The notes under the pieces are model-generated. The model was not told the origin of the DNA. It searched no databases and saw only the letters and a program-made list of their open reading frames with translations. A stretch of 64,000 bases of DNA. Source: Noviherbaspirillum aerium. Its GTDB lineage: Bacteria > Pseudomonadota > Gammaproteobacteria > Burkholderiales > Burkholderiaceae_D. Positions within the stretch are counted from its first letter, which is position 1. Every line of letters begins with the position of its first letter. Of the stretch, positions 17,198 to 26,078 are shown in pieces. The DNA is taken from assembly GCF_008929045.1 (NCBI RefSeq), contig NZ_VFAH01000007.1, forward strand, positions 205,647-269,646, in the 5' to 3' direction. The position numbers and the translations under genes were made by a program.

Positions 17198-20100
17198 ATG
17201 AACGCACCCCTGACATCGGATCAGCGCAAGCTGCTCGACAACATTTCCCTGGACGACAAATTCACGCTGGAGCGCGGACGCGCCTTCATCACCGGCACGC
17301 AGGCGCTGATCCGCCTGCCGATGATGCAGCGCCAGCGCGACGTGGCGGCCGGCCTGAACACCGCCGGCTATATCACCGGCTACCGCGGTTCGCCGCTCGG
17401 CAACGTCGACATGACCGCCATGAAGGCGAAGAAGTATCTTGAGCAGCATCATGTGCAGTTTCATCCGGGAATGAACGAGGATCTCGCGGCCACGGCGGTC
17501 TGGGGCACGCAGCAGGTCAATCTCTTCCCCGACGCCAAGTACGACGGCGTATTCTCCATGTGGTACGGCAAGGGCCCCGGCGTGGACCGCTGCGGCGACG
17601 TCTTCAAGCATGCCAACATGGCGGGCACCGACAAGCATGGCGGCGTGCTGGTGCTGGCCGGCGACGACCATGCGGCCAAATCCTCCACCACCGCCCACCA
17701 GAGCGAGCACATACTCAAGGCTTGCGGCATCCCGGTGCTCTATCCGTCTTCCGTGCAGGAATATCTCGATTACGGCCTGCACGGCTGGGCGCTGTCGCGC
17801 TATACCGGCCTGTGGGTCTCGATGAAATGCGTGACCGACATCGTCGAATCCGGCGCCTCGGTCGACCTCGCGCCGGAGCGCGTCAACATCGTCATTCCCG
17901 AAGACTTCGAACTGCCTCCCGGCGGGCTCAACATCCGCTATCCGGATGCCGTGCTCGACCAGGAAGCGCGGATGAACAATTACAAGTGGTATGCGGCGCT
18001 GGCCTATGTGCGCGCCAACAAGCTCAACCAGATCATCTGGGACAGCCCGCGCGCCCGCATCGGCATCGTTACCGCCGGCAAGTCCTATCTCGACACCCGC
18101 CAGGCGCTCGACGACCTCGGCATTGATGAAGGCGTCGCCCGCGAGATCGGCATCCGCCTCTACAAGATCGGCATGACTTGGCCGCTCGAAGCCGAAGGCG
18201 TACGCCACTTCGCGCAGGGCCTGGAGGAAATCCTGGTGGTCGAGGAAAAGCGGCAGATCCTGGAATACCAGCTCAAGGAAGAGCTCTACAACTGGCGCGA
18301 CGACGTGCGCCCGCGCGTGGTCGGCAAGTTCGACGACACCGGCGAATGGAGCGGCAACCACCGCGAAGGCCATGGCAACTGGCTGCTGCCGGCGACCTAT
18401 GAACTGAACCCGGCGCAGATCGCGCGCGCCATCGCGGCGCGCATCTCGAAATATTTCTCCGGCCATCCGATCGAGCAGCGCGTCAAGGAGCGCATCGCCT
18501 ACCTCGAAGCGAAAGAGGCAGTGCTCAAGGTCGGCAGCGGCAAGCCCGATCCGAACAAGGACCGCATCCCGCATTTCTGCTCGGGTTGCCCGCACAACAC
18601 ATCGACCAAGGTGCCGGAAGGCAGCCGCGCGCTGGCCGGCATCGGCTGCCATTACATGGTGCTGTGGATGGACCGCCAGACTTCCACCTTCACCCACATG
18701 GGCGCCGAAGGCGTGACCTGGGTCGGCCATGCGCCGTTCACCAGCGAAAAGCATGTCTTCGCCAACCTCGGCGACGGCACCTATTTCCATTCCGGCCTGC
18801 TGGCGATCCGCGCCGCGGTCTCGGCCAAGGTCAACATGACCTACAAGATCCTGTTCAACGACGCGGTCGCCATGACCGGCGGCCAAACCTTCGACGGCCC
18901 GCTCGATCCGGCCACCATCTCGCGCCAGATCGCGGCCGAAGGCGTGCATCCCATCATCGTCGTCACCGACGAGCCGGAGAAGTATCCGGCCGGCGTCAAC
19001 TGGGCGCCGGGCGTGACCATCCGCCATCGCGACGAACTCGATGCGGTGCAGAAGGAACTGCGCGAGGTCAAGGGCGTATCCGCCATGATCTACGACCAGA
19101 CCTGCGCTTCGGAGAAACGCCGCCGCCGGAAAAAAATCGGCAAGGACGGCAAGCCCGGCTATCCCGATCCGGCCAAGCGCGCCGTCATCAATGAAGCCGT
19201 GTGCGAAGGCTGCGGCGACTGCAGCGTGCAGTCGAACTGCCTGTCGATCGAGCCGCTGGAAACCGAGTTCGGCCGCAAGCGCCAGATCAACCAGTCGTCC
19301 TGCAACAAGGATTTTTCCTGCGTCAAGGGTTTTTGCCCGAGCTTCGTCACCGTCGAAGGCGGCCAGCTGAAGAAGCCGAAGAAAGCCGCCGTTGCCCAGG
19401 ATGCCGGCGCGAAGAAGCTGCCGATCCTCGACGGCAGCAACCTGCCGTATCCAGCGCTGCCGACCACGGCCGAGCCGTTCGGCATTCTCGTCACCGGCAT
19501 CGGCGGCACCGGCGTCGTCACCGTCGGCCAGATCCTGGCGATGGCGGCGCACGTCGAAGGCAAGGGCTGCTCGGTGCTCGACATGAGCGGCCTGGCGCAG
19601 AAGGGCGGCCCGGTGATGTCGCATGTGCGCCTGGCCGACAGTCCGGACAAGATCCATTCGACCCGCGTCGGCACCGGCGCGGCCGACCTCGTGATCGGCT
19701 GCGACATGATCGTCACCGGCAGCCGCGATGCCTTGTCGCGCATGGGCGAAGGACGCACCCATGCCGCGGTCAACGGTACCGGCAGCCCGACCGCCGCCTT
19801 CGTCAAGAACCCCGACTGGAAATTCCCGGGGCAGGCGGTCGAAGCCGACATCCGCAATGCCTGCGGCAGCGACAACGTCGATTTCGTCGATGCCGGCAAG
19901 GTGGCCACCGCACTGATGGGCGACAGCATCGCCACCAACATGTTCATGCTCGGCTATGTCTGGCAGAAGGGTTGGGTGCCGCTGTCCGAAGCCGCCGTGA
20001 TCAGGGCGATCGAACTCAACGGCGTCTCGGTGGACTTCAACAAGCAAGCCTTCATCTGGGGCCGCAATGCGGCGCATGATTGGGCCGCGGTCGCGCGTCT

Positions 20101-20821
20101 TGCCAAGGTCGACGACACGGCGGCGCAGGTGATCGAATTCAAGCGTTCGCCTTCGCTCGACGATGTGATCGCCGCGCGCGTCGATTACCTGACCAAGTAC
20201 CAGAATGCCGCCTACGCCCAGCAGTATCGGGAGTTCGTCGAGCAGGTGCGGACGGCGGAGCGCAATGCCGCCGGCGACAAGTCGCACAAGCTGACCAGCG
20301 CGGTCGCCCATTACCTGTACAAGCTGATGGCCTACAAGGACGAGTACGAAGTCGCGCGCCTGCATGCCGACACCGCATTCAAGGCCAAGATCGACGGCAT
20401 GTTCGAAGGCGATTACAAGATCAAGTTCCATCTCGCCCCGCCCCTGCTGGCCAAGCGCGACGCCGAAGGCCACCTGATCAAGAAGGAATACGGCCCGTGG
20501 ATGCTGAAGGCCTTCGGCATGCTTGCGAAGATGAAGGTCTTGCGCGGCACGGCGCTCGATGTGTTCGGCTATACCGAGGAACGCAAGACCGAGCGTGCGC
20601 TGATCGGCCAGTACAGGCAGACGGTCGCGGCATTGCTGCCGAAACTGACGCCGGACAACCTGGCGACGGCAACCGCGATCGCCAGCATTCCGGACGCCAT
20701 TCGCGGCTTCGGCCATGTGAAGGAAAGGCATCTGAAGGCGGCGCGGGAAAAGGAAGCGGCGCTGCTGAAGGAGTTCGACGCGCCGGCGGCAAAGGGAACG
20801 ACGACCGCGCACGCGGCGTAA
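17198..20821 (+). CDS. indolepyruvate:ferredoxin oxidoreductase, fused alpha-gamma type
   Basis: A 1207-aa fused enzyme of the 2-oxoacid:ferredoxin oxidoreductase family. The N-terminal part carries the thiamine-diphosphate modules (GYRGSPLGNVDM; CPHNTSTKVPEGS; FANLGDGTYFHSG). A Cys cluster CEGCGDC begins at Cys669 and further Cys follow, and the gamma domain starts near residue 763 (GILVTGIGGTGVVTVGQ). It would oxidatively decarboxylate aryl pyruvates to acyl-CoA and reduce ferredoxin in the catabolism of aromatic amino acids. ATG 17198 is chosen over 17144 because of the promoter position and GGAGAC upstream. It is divergent from the LysR gene. Confidence 0.9.
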   Translation: MNAPLTSDQRKLLDNISLDDKFTLERGRAFITGTQALIRLPMMQRQRDVAAGLNTAGYITGYRGSPLGNVDMTAMKAKKYLEQHHVQFHPGMNEDLAATAVWGTQQVNLFPDAKYDGVFSMWYGKGPGVDRCGDVFKHANMAGTDKHGGVLVLAGDDHAAKSSTTAHQSEHILKACGIPVLYPSSVQEYLDYGLHGWALSRYTGLWVSMKCVTDIVESGASVDLAPERVNIVIPEDFELPPGGLNIRYPDAVLDQEARMNNYKWYAALAYVRANKLNQIIWDSPRARIGIVTAGKSYLDTRQALDDLGIDEGVAREIGIRLYKIGMTWPLEAEGVRHFAQGLEEILVVEEKRQILEYQLKEELYNWRDDVRPRVVGKFDDTGEWSGNHREGHGNWLLPATYELNPAQIARAIAARISKYFSGHPIEQRVKERIAYLEAKEAVLKVGSGKPDPNKDRIPHFCSGCPHNTSTKVPEGSRALAGIGCHYMVLWMDRQTSTFTHMGAEGVTWVGHAPFTSEKHVFANLGDGTYFHSGLLAIRAAVSAKVNMTYKILFNDAVAMTGGQTFDGPLDPATISRQIAAEGVHPIIVVTDEPEKYPAGVNWAPGVTIRHRDELDAVQKELREVKGVSAMIYDQTCASEKRRRRKKIGKDGKPGYPDPAKRAVINEAVCEGCGDCSVQSNCLSIEPLETEFGRKRQINQSSCNKDFSCVKGFCPSFVTVEGGQLKKPKKAAVAQDAGAKKLPILDGSNLPYPALPTTAEPFGILVTGIGGTGVVTVGQILAMAAHVEGKGCSVLDMSGLAQKGGPVMSHVRLADSPDKIHSTRVGTGAADLVIGCDMIVTGSRDALSRMGEGRTHAAVNGTGSPTAAFVKNPDWKFPGQAVEADIRNACGSDNVDFVDAGKVATALMGDSIATNMFMLGYVWQKGWVPLSEAAVIRAIELNGVSVDFNKQAFIWGRNAAHDWAAVARLAKVDDTAAQVIEFKRSPSLDDVIAARVDYLTKYQNAAYAQQYREFVEQVRTAERNAAGDKSHKLTSAVAHYLYKLMAYKDEYEVARLHADTAFKAKIDGMFEGDYKIKFHLAPPLLAKRDAEGHLIKKEYGPWMLKAFGMLAKMKVLRGTALDVFGYTEERKTERALIGQYRQTVAALLPKLTPDNLATATAIASIPDAIRGFGHVKERHLKAAREKEAALLKEFDAPAAKGTTTAHAA

Positions 20822-20909
20822 TTGATCAATCGGCGGCGGGCGCACGGGCAGGTTTGCACGGGCTTTGCGTCCCGCCGTTCGGGTTGATCATCAAGTCGCG
20901 CACGACCGG

Positions 20910-20935
20910 CCGTGCAGGCCTCCGTGCCTGCACGG
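20910..20935 (+). terminator. strong hairpin after the oxidoreductase gene
   Basis: CCGTGCAGGC and GCCTGCACGG form a perfect 10-bp stem with a 6-base loop, 90 bases after the stop codon. The downstream T-run is weak, so it is terminator-like rather than canonical. The rest of 20822-21073 shows no gene. Confidence 0.5.
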
Positions 20936-21073
20936 ATCGTTTCATCAATTTCTAAAAAACAATTCTGGTTTTAGGAAGACTGTCTCCCTGTTTCTTAGGT
21001 TTTTCAAGCCGGGATAATCGGCAACACTGTGCTCCATCGATCTCATTTACCGAACCCGTCAATGGAGGCGCCG

Positions 21074-21430
21074 ATGGACGTGCAGATAGTTGCCCGTGAA
21101 TACTGCTTCACTCCCTTCCTGCAGGAATACCTGGAGCGCAGCGTGCGTTCCGCCTTCACCCATACGCATGACTATGTGAGGCAGGTCGCCGTGCAACTGC
21201 GCGAAGTCAGCGCCGCGCGCGGCGGGCGGGAAAACCGCTGCGAAGTGAGCGTCACGCTGCCCGACCGGCCGACCGTGGTGGTGCATGAGGTGCAGGAGAA
21301 CATGTACACCGCGATCGACTATGCAGTGCGCCGCGCTGCGCATCGCACGAAACGGATGACGATGACGATGCGCAAGAAGCCCGGGCGTGAAGCCTTGCCG
21401 CACGATCCCGCCGCGGTGCATAAGGAATAA
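21074..21430 (+). CDS. hpf: ribosome hibernation factor HPF/RaiA family protein
   Basis: Start chosen at ATG 21074, with GGAGG five bases upstream; the longer frame from 21029 lacks a site. The 118-aa product has the beta-alpha-beta-beta-beta-alpha layout of sigma54-modulation/S30AE proteins: an N-terminal strand, a helix (LQEYLERSVRSAF), strands rich in Val and a C-terminal helix MYTAIDYAVRRAAHRTKR. It would bind the 30S subunit in stationary phase. It is not next to rpoN here. Confidence 0.75.
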   Translation: MDVQIVAREYCFTPFLQEYLERSVRSAFTHTHDYVRQVAVQLREVSAARGGRENRCEVSVTLPDRPTVVVHEVQENMYTAIDYAVRRAAHRTKRMTMTMRKKPGREALPHDPAAVHKE

Positions 21431-21432
21431 GC

Positions 21433-21960
21433 ATGCCGAAGACGCGGCGTTCATGGATGAACGCATCAGAGCTGTTGAAGAATCATCCGCAGATCGGCCG
21501 CCTGCTCGGCAGCGGCAAGCCGCTGTTGTGGATACCCCGGCGGCGTTCTGTGGCCCTTGGTGCCGCCATCGGCGCGGCGATCAGCGTGCTGCCCATCCCG
21601 GCGCAGGCGCTGCTGGCCGCATTCGCCGCCATTCGCTTCAATGCCCATTTGCCGACTGCGGTGGTGCTGACCTTCATCGGCAATCCGTTCACCATGCTGC
21701 CCATACTTGGCGCAGCCTGGATGCTGGGCGCATTCTGCCTCGGTCAGCCGCTGGCCTGGCCGGAGACGGCGACGTTTTCCGTCAACATGGACTGGAACGG
21801 TCTCGTGCAAGACGCGGGATTGCCGCTGCTGCTTGGCGTTCCCTTGCTGGCGATCCTGTCGGGCTTGCTGGCCTTCGGCATTGCGATTGCAGGGTGGAGG
21901 GGGGCGGTCTTGTATCGGTGGCGAAGGCGGCGGACGGATGCGTCAATCAGCGGAGGATGA
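21433..21960 (+). CDS. DUF2062 membrane protein
   Basis: A 175-aa protein with the DUF2062 signature: RRSVALGAAIGAAISVLPIP (about residues 37-56), then AVVLTFIGNPFTMLPI. Three to four membrane helices. It starts two bases after the HPF stop, so the two are cotranscribed. Function unknown. Confidence 0.8.
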   Translation: MPKTRRSWMNASELLKNHPQIGRLLGSGKPLLWIPRRRSVALGAAIGAAISVLPIPAQALLAAFAAIRFNAHLPTAVVLTFIGNPFTMLPILGAAWMLGAFCLGQPLAWPETATFSVNMDWNGLVQDAGLPLLLGVPLLAILSGLLAFGIAIAGWRGAVLYRWRRRRTDASISGG

Positions 21961-22040
21961 AAGTACGGCGGTGATGGAGCAATATCCCAGTTGCGTAAAA
22001 AGCCGGCTTTGCTGATAGTCGATTTCCCGGCGAAGAATGA

Positions 22041-22071
22041 CGGCCGACCCAACGATATTCTGGGTCAGCCG
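22041..22071. terminator. hairpin between convergent genes (first)
   Basis: CGGCCGACCCA and TGGGTCAGCCG pair (one mismatch) around a 9-base loop. It sits between the DUF2062 gene and the convergent lipoprotein gene and may serve both directions. No long T-run. Confidence 0.5.
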
Positions 22072-22088
22072 TATTCATCGGGCCACAT

Positions 22089-22107
22089 GAAGGGCATCAA
22101 GCCCTTC
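22089..22107. terminator. hairpin between convergent genes (second)
   Basis: GAAGGGC and GCCCTTC form a perfect 7-bp stem with an ATCAA loop, 11 bases past the stop of the minus-strand lipoprotein gene. Confidence 0.4.
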
Positions 22108-22117
22108 AACCAACCCT

Positions 22118-22396
22118 TCAACTAACGGGTGCTGCCTCCTCGTTGTCAGGCGAAGACACAGGACCGGCGTCCACGGCAACTGGTTCCGCGGTGTCCGAGT
22201 TGTTCGATATGATGCTCATGACCAGCGCGAGGAAAGCGTTGCCGGTGTTCGCTCCGCTTCCTCCCGCAGGGGAGCCGGGTTGACTCGCATTACCGCTATT
22301 CCCGGTGTTGTTCGCCACTGCGGGACTATTGCTGCTGCCTCCGCCACATGCGGCAAGCGCCACCGTTGCGAATACGATTGCCAAGAGATATTTCAT
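22118..22396 (-). CDS. small lipoprotein, 92 aa
   Basis: Begins MKYLLAIVFATVALAACGGG: a short signal peptide with lipobox LAAC and a Gly-rich mature start, so a lipoprotein. The mature part is Ser/Asn/Gly-rich and disordered except for a short hydrophobic segment (AFLALVMSII). GGAG lies six bases before the ATG. It follows the DUF4331 gene by 44 bases on the same strand and is probably cotranscribed. Function unknown. Confidence 0.7.
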   Translation of the reverse strand: MKYLLAIVFATVALAACGGGSSNSPAVANNTGNSGNASQPGSPAGGSGANTGNAFLALVMSIISNNSDTAEPVAVDAGPVSSPDNEEAAPVS

Positions 22397-22440
22397 AGGT
22401 TGCTCCGGATATGAGTGAGAGATCTACGTGGCGGCCTCGA

Positions 22441-23949
22441 TTACTCTTGCGGCGAGCCTGCCAGAGGTGTCCTCAAATAGGGGAAGGCGGCATCGTAGTT
22501 ACTGTCGTCGGTATAAGCTCCATCCGTGAACTGCAGCGTGCCCGACGGTGCATCAGCGGGTGCGCATCCAAAGGTGGCCGGGTCGTTAAGGGTGCACAGC
22601 TTGCCCATCAATACCCGCAACTCCACATCGACGACATCATCGCCGGGGCGGCGACCATTCGGAAAGCCTGCGGTATCACCGCCAATCACCCCCAGTCGAT
22701 TCTGAGCACCCTTGGCTTTCGGGGCGATCTCGGTATTCAGGCGCATCATTTCAGAAGGCACTACGTTGGCTGGTTTGTTAAGACCCGGGACACCTGTCAG
22801 GAAAGCAGTCACGAGATCATTCCGTGGCAGCTTTGTGGGAGCCTTCACGCCGGCACTTGAGAACTGCGACTCGATAACGGCCGCCAGGGTGGGGTTGGTG
22901 ATATACGTCAGGAATTGCGCATCGCCGCTAGGCTTGCTGGCGTTGAATTTATCCTTGTCCTTCAGGCCAATGACCACTTCATTCACCAGCGGCATAGCCA
23001 GGCGTGATACCTGTGCCCAGGCGCCACCCTCCTTGGTGGTGGTGAATAGTCCGCTGTCAGGCGCTGGATTGATCACCCGGCCCTGACGAAGACTTGCTGT
23101 TGTCCATGCCCCGATTACCGGTTCATTTGCGGTACGCAGGCAAGATGTCGGCACCTCGATCGCAATGGCAGTCACATTTTTGCGCGCGAGGTCGTCCCGG
23201 GCGGAACGCTCCGCATCCGGATTGAGTTCGACGGCCGGTGTTTTGATGTTGAGGAGGTCGAGCGCTTCACCCACGTTCACGACAAACGGGTCCTTGCGCT
23301 GGCCGACGAACATGCGTCCAGGCGAGTCGCATCCGGGAATGTTGACGTTATATAGGTGTTGTCCTGCATAAGCGGCATAATCGGGAATGCTTTTCTTGCC
23401 GATGTTATCGACCGGCTTGTCAAATGTCGTACCGCCTCCAGCGGCGTTCGTAACAGCTTGTCGTTGGCCGGAGCGACGGTCGCCCCTGACGATGTTCACC
23501 GTATAGGTCTCCTGCATCTGCAGATTGGGAGACTTTGGTGATTCGATCCTGCTGCCATTGATGACAGGAATAGAGACCTGCTTGTCCCCAACCGGCAGTG
23601 CGATATCTTTCAATTCATTCTTGAACTGAAACTGGAAGGTCAGGTCTTCCTTGCCATCCCCGTTGTTGTCGACATGAATTTCATAGAGCCCGTTCTGGTT
23701 CATCGGGAAAAAAATCGGGCCGCCGGGCGGGTCTTGCAGGGGAATATAGTCTGCGACCATGGTGGTGTAGTTTTCGCGCCCTGGCTCATAGCTGCGAAAC
23801 ATGTAGAAGTCTGTTGCATCGACGCTTGGGTTCTGGGAGATAAAGGGGGCTTCGCGGTGGCTGGAAGCGAAGCCTGGAGAGCTCACTGCACTCATGGCTC
23901 CAATGGAAAGTGCTATCGCCGATCGGATTTTAAAATTGACTGCAGGCAT
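22441..23949 (-). CDS. DUF4331 secreted protein
   Basis: Start chosen at ATG 23949 (GGAG seven bases upstream); the frame is open to 24117 but that extension has no signal sequence. The 502-aa product starts with a signal peptide ending near GFASSHREAP. ASSHREAPFI, DATDFYMFRS, LTFQFQF and FPNGRRPGDDVVDVELR are DUF4331 landmarks. These are periplasmic or secreted beta-rich proteins of unknown role. It is divergent from the ECF sigma factor gene across 386 bases, so regulation by that sigma factor is plausible. Confidence 0.85.
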   Translation of the reverse strand: MPAVNFKIRSAIALSIGAMSAVSSPGFASSHREAPFISQNPSVDATDFYMFRSYEPGRENYTTMVADYIPLQDPPGGPIFFPMNQNGLYEIHVDNNGDGKEDLTFQFQFKNELKDIALPVGDKQVSIPVINGSRIESPKSPNLQMQETYTVNIVRGDRRSGQRQAVTNAAGGGTTFDKPVDNIGKKSIPDYAAYAGQHLYNVNIPGCDSPGRMFVGQRKDPFVVNVGEALDLLNIKTPAVELNPDAERSARDDLARKNVTAIAIEVPTSCLRTANEPVIGAWTTASLRQGRVINPAPDSGLFTTTKEGGAWAQVSRLAMPLVNEVVIGLKDKDKFNASKPSGDAQFLTYITNPTLAAVIESQFSSAGVKAPTKLPRNDLVTAFLTGVPGLNKPANVVPSEMMRLNTEIAPKAKGAQNRLGVIGGDTAGFPNGRRPGDDVVDVELRVLMGKLCTLNDPATFGCAPADAPSGTLQFTDGAYTDDSNYDAAFPYLRTPLAGSPQE

Positions 23950-23976
23950 GCTTGTCTCCAAACGATGTGAGAAGGT

Positions 23977-23991
23977 AGAACAAAATGTTCT
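23977..23991. promoter_or_regulatory. perfect dyad AGAACA-N3-TGTTCT upstream of the DUF4331 gene
   Basis: A 6-3-6 perfect inverted repeat 28 bases upstream of the DUF4331 start, in the expected leader or operator position. The binding protein is unknown. The remainder of 23950-24335 is AT-rich, contains TTACGTAA near 24193-24200, and shows no gene. Confidence 0.4.
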
Positions 23992-24335
23992 GGTGGTTTG
24001 CAGGAAGTCGATCCTTTGACGTTCTGCCCATGCACCCGGTATAGATTTACGCAACGCTGCAGCTTTGCATCTCTTAAAGAACTTGCACTGCTGACGCAGG
24101 CAACGGCGATCTAACAATCCTTGTATGTTCGCTTTTGTTTTTTGGATTCCATTTTCATAAAGGATTAGCGTCTGGTTTGATAAATCTCACGGTTACGTAA
24201 ATGGAATTTTTCGCCTGCGCAAGAACCGTCGCTAAAACCGGTGGCTTCCACGCGCATCGATTGGCGCATATCAAGTACGGCGATCATTGACAGAAGTACT
24301 GTCTGCTATACAAAAATGGGCAGCCGAACCTGAAC

Positions 24336-24932
24336 ATGCAAAAGCAAGAATATTCACAGGCAGAGGCCGACCTTCAACTTTCCCGATGGATATGGGCAAC
24401 AACGAAAGGTGACGAGAGCGCTTTCTCATTGCTTTACGCGGCGACAGTCAACCTGTTGTACGGCCTCGCATATCGCATTACCCGGTCAAATGAGATGGCC
24501 GAGGAAGCCGTCGAGAATGCCTATTTTTATGTATGGCAAAACGCTCAGAAATTTAATGTCCTGCGAGGCACACCGATTAAATGGATGATGGTGATATGCC
24601 GAAGCCAGGCACTGATGCTACTTCGTTCCCGTGACACCAACACTGTGGTCTATACGGATGATGATTCCTATGCCGACGAGGCTGAAGCCGAGGCGGACCC
24701 GCAACTTCTTCTATGCGCGATAGAGGAAAAAAGCGCATTGCATGCCGCGCTCAAAGCCTTGGACGCCGATAGCAGGCAAATCCTGACGCTGGCGTTCTTT
24801 CGTGGTCTCACCTATTCGGAAATCAGTTCGCAGTTAGACATGCCGCTTGGCACGGTAAAAACCAAAATGCGGTATACGATGGTCTTCTTGCGCGAGAAGC
24901 TCAAAACGCTGAGGTGCAGCAATGTCCGATGA
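24336..24932 (+). CDS. ECF-type RNA polymerase sigma factor
   Basis: A 198-aa sigma-70 family protein. Region 2 runs about residues 28-95 (YRITRSNEMAEEAVENAYFY), an acidic linker follows (DDSYADEAEAEADP), and region 4 is at about 130-190 with LTYSEISSQLDMPLGTVKTK as helix-turn-helix. Its last 11 bases overlap the cupin gene, the layout of a sigma/anti-sigma pair such as RpoE-ChrR. Confidence 0.88.
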   Translation: MQKQEYSQAEADLQLSRWIWATTKGDESAFSLLYAATVNLLYGLAYRITRSNEMAEEAVENAYFYVWQNAQKFNVLRGTPIKWMMVICRSQALMLLRSRDTNTVVYTDDDSYADEAEAEADPQLLLCAIEEKSALHAALKALDADSRQILTLAFFRGLTYSEISSQLDMPLGTVKTKMRYTMVFLREKLKTLRCSNVR

Positions 24933-25380
24933 AAAGAAGATATCCGGCGAAGTGCCTATAGACGACGACATCCAGGCATCGATGTTTTCCGAACTCAAGC
25001 CTGTACCACTGAGCGACGCTGCTCATGTTCGAATGCTTGGCCGCACCTTATCCCGAATAAGGGAGACTTCCCCTCTATCGTTTGTAACGGTAAGGACATG
25101 CGAGGGCGAGTGGAAAGAAATTGGAGCCGGTGTATTTCAAAAACAGTTGCGTGAATCGGGAAAGATGAACGCCTGCATGTACCGCATGCTGCCCGGCAGT
25201 GCATTTCCAGCGCATGAGCACGCTTCAGACGAAGAATGTCTGTGCCTTGAAGGCGAAGTCAGCCTTGGTGGTATTCAAATACGCGCCGGCGACTTCCACC
25301 TGGCGCCAAAAGGACTGCCGCACGGGGAAATCACAACGGTGGAAGGCTGCCTGCTCTACATTCGGTGTGGTGCAACCTGA
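24922..25380 (+). CDS. ChrR-like cupin protein, putative anti-sigma partner
   Basis: A 152-aa protein with a cupin barrel in the C-terminal half (about residues 70-150): PGSAFPAHEHASDEE and, further on, LPHGE supply His/Glu metal ligands as in the C-terminal domain of ChrR. The N-terminal region (1-65) does not show the HxxxCxxC zinc anti-sigma motif expected of a complete ChrR. It overlaps the sigma gene by 11 bases. Either a divergent anti-sigma factor or a sensor that lost that domain. Confidence 0.7.
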   Translation: MSDEKKISGEVPIDDDIQASMFSELKPVPLSDAAHVRMLGRTLSRIRETSPLSFVTVRTCEGEWKEIGAGVFQKQLRESGKMNACMYRMLPGSAFPAHEHASDEECLCLEGEVSLGGIQIRAGDFHLAPKGLPHGEITTVEGCLLYIRCGAT

Positions 25381-25394
25381 CTCCAATTGATTCA

Positions 25395-25850
25395 TGTATT
25401 GGCACACCGAATTCTGTTCAAGTCAGGCTGCCAAAGCAAACGCCTCAGCAGGTCTTTCACGCCCAGCGCTTGATGTGGAGGCCGGGTGTTATGGAAGTTA
25501 ATCCAGTCACCAATGACCTTGCTCGCATGCTGCGGCGTCTCGAACCGATGGCGATGCACACACTGCTCCTCCTTTACGATCCGGATGACTCGATCGACCA
25601 TGCCGTTTTGCTCTGAACAATGCGGCGTAATAAATTCCTGCTTTTACTCATAGCTTTTGAGCAGCGCGGTATAGCCGCGACTGGGGAAGACTACGCCGCT
25701 ATCGGAGCGAAGCAGGAGCGGTGCAGGCACCGTCCAAATGTTCCGTAGCGGGCGACCTGCGCCTGTTCCAGCGCCGATTCGCGGCCATGGCCTTGCCGGA
25801 GCGTGACAGCTTCCGGCTACGTACGGCTCGACTGGAATCAAATTCGGGAG
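25395..25850 (-). pseudogene. decayed IS3-family transposase (OrfB) fragment
   Basis: Reading the minus strand gives pieces of an IS3-group integrase domain: QVARYGTFGR (near 25735-25765), then in another frame LLLRSDSGVVFPSRGYTALL, an in-frame TAA (25644-25646), then QEFITPHCSEQNGMVDRVI and SKVIGDWINFHNTRPPHQAL up to about 25411. At least one stop and one frameshift break it, and the 5' half is missing. No terminal inverted repeats were found. Confidence 0.75.
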
Positions 25851-26078
25851 TGGTGTACGGCGGGAGGATGGAGTGGAAAAAGCGATCTCACGCACACAGC
25901 AGCGAGCATGGCACCGACGCAAGGGATTTTCTACGGTTAAGTGCTTACGGATACAGCATCGGTTTGCCGCTGGATATACATGTCGTCAAATCCGCATCCG
26001 CGTTCATTTATTGATGTTACCCACTACAGCGAAAATTCGAGACAAAATGGGAAGTTTAGTCGACCCCATAGCTATCTC

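Noticed and set aside
17192..20845. 1217-codon open frame on the minus strand opposite the indolepyruvate oxidoreductase gene
   Set aside because: A shadow of high-GC codon use; its His/Asp/Arg-rich product resembles no protein, and the plus strand holds a full enzyme.
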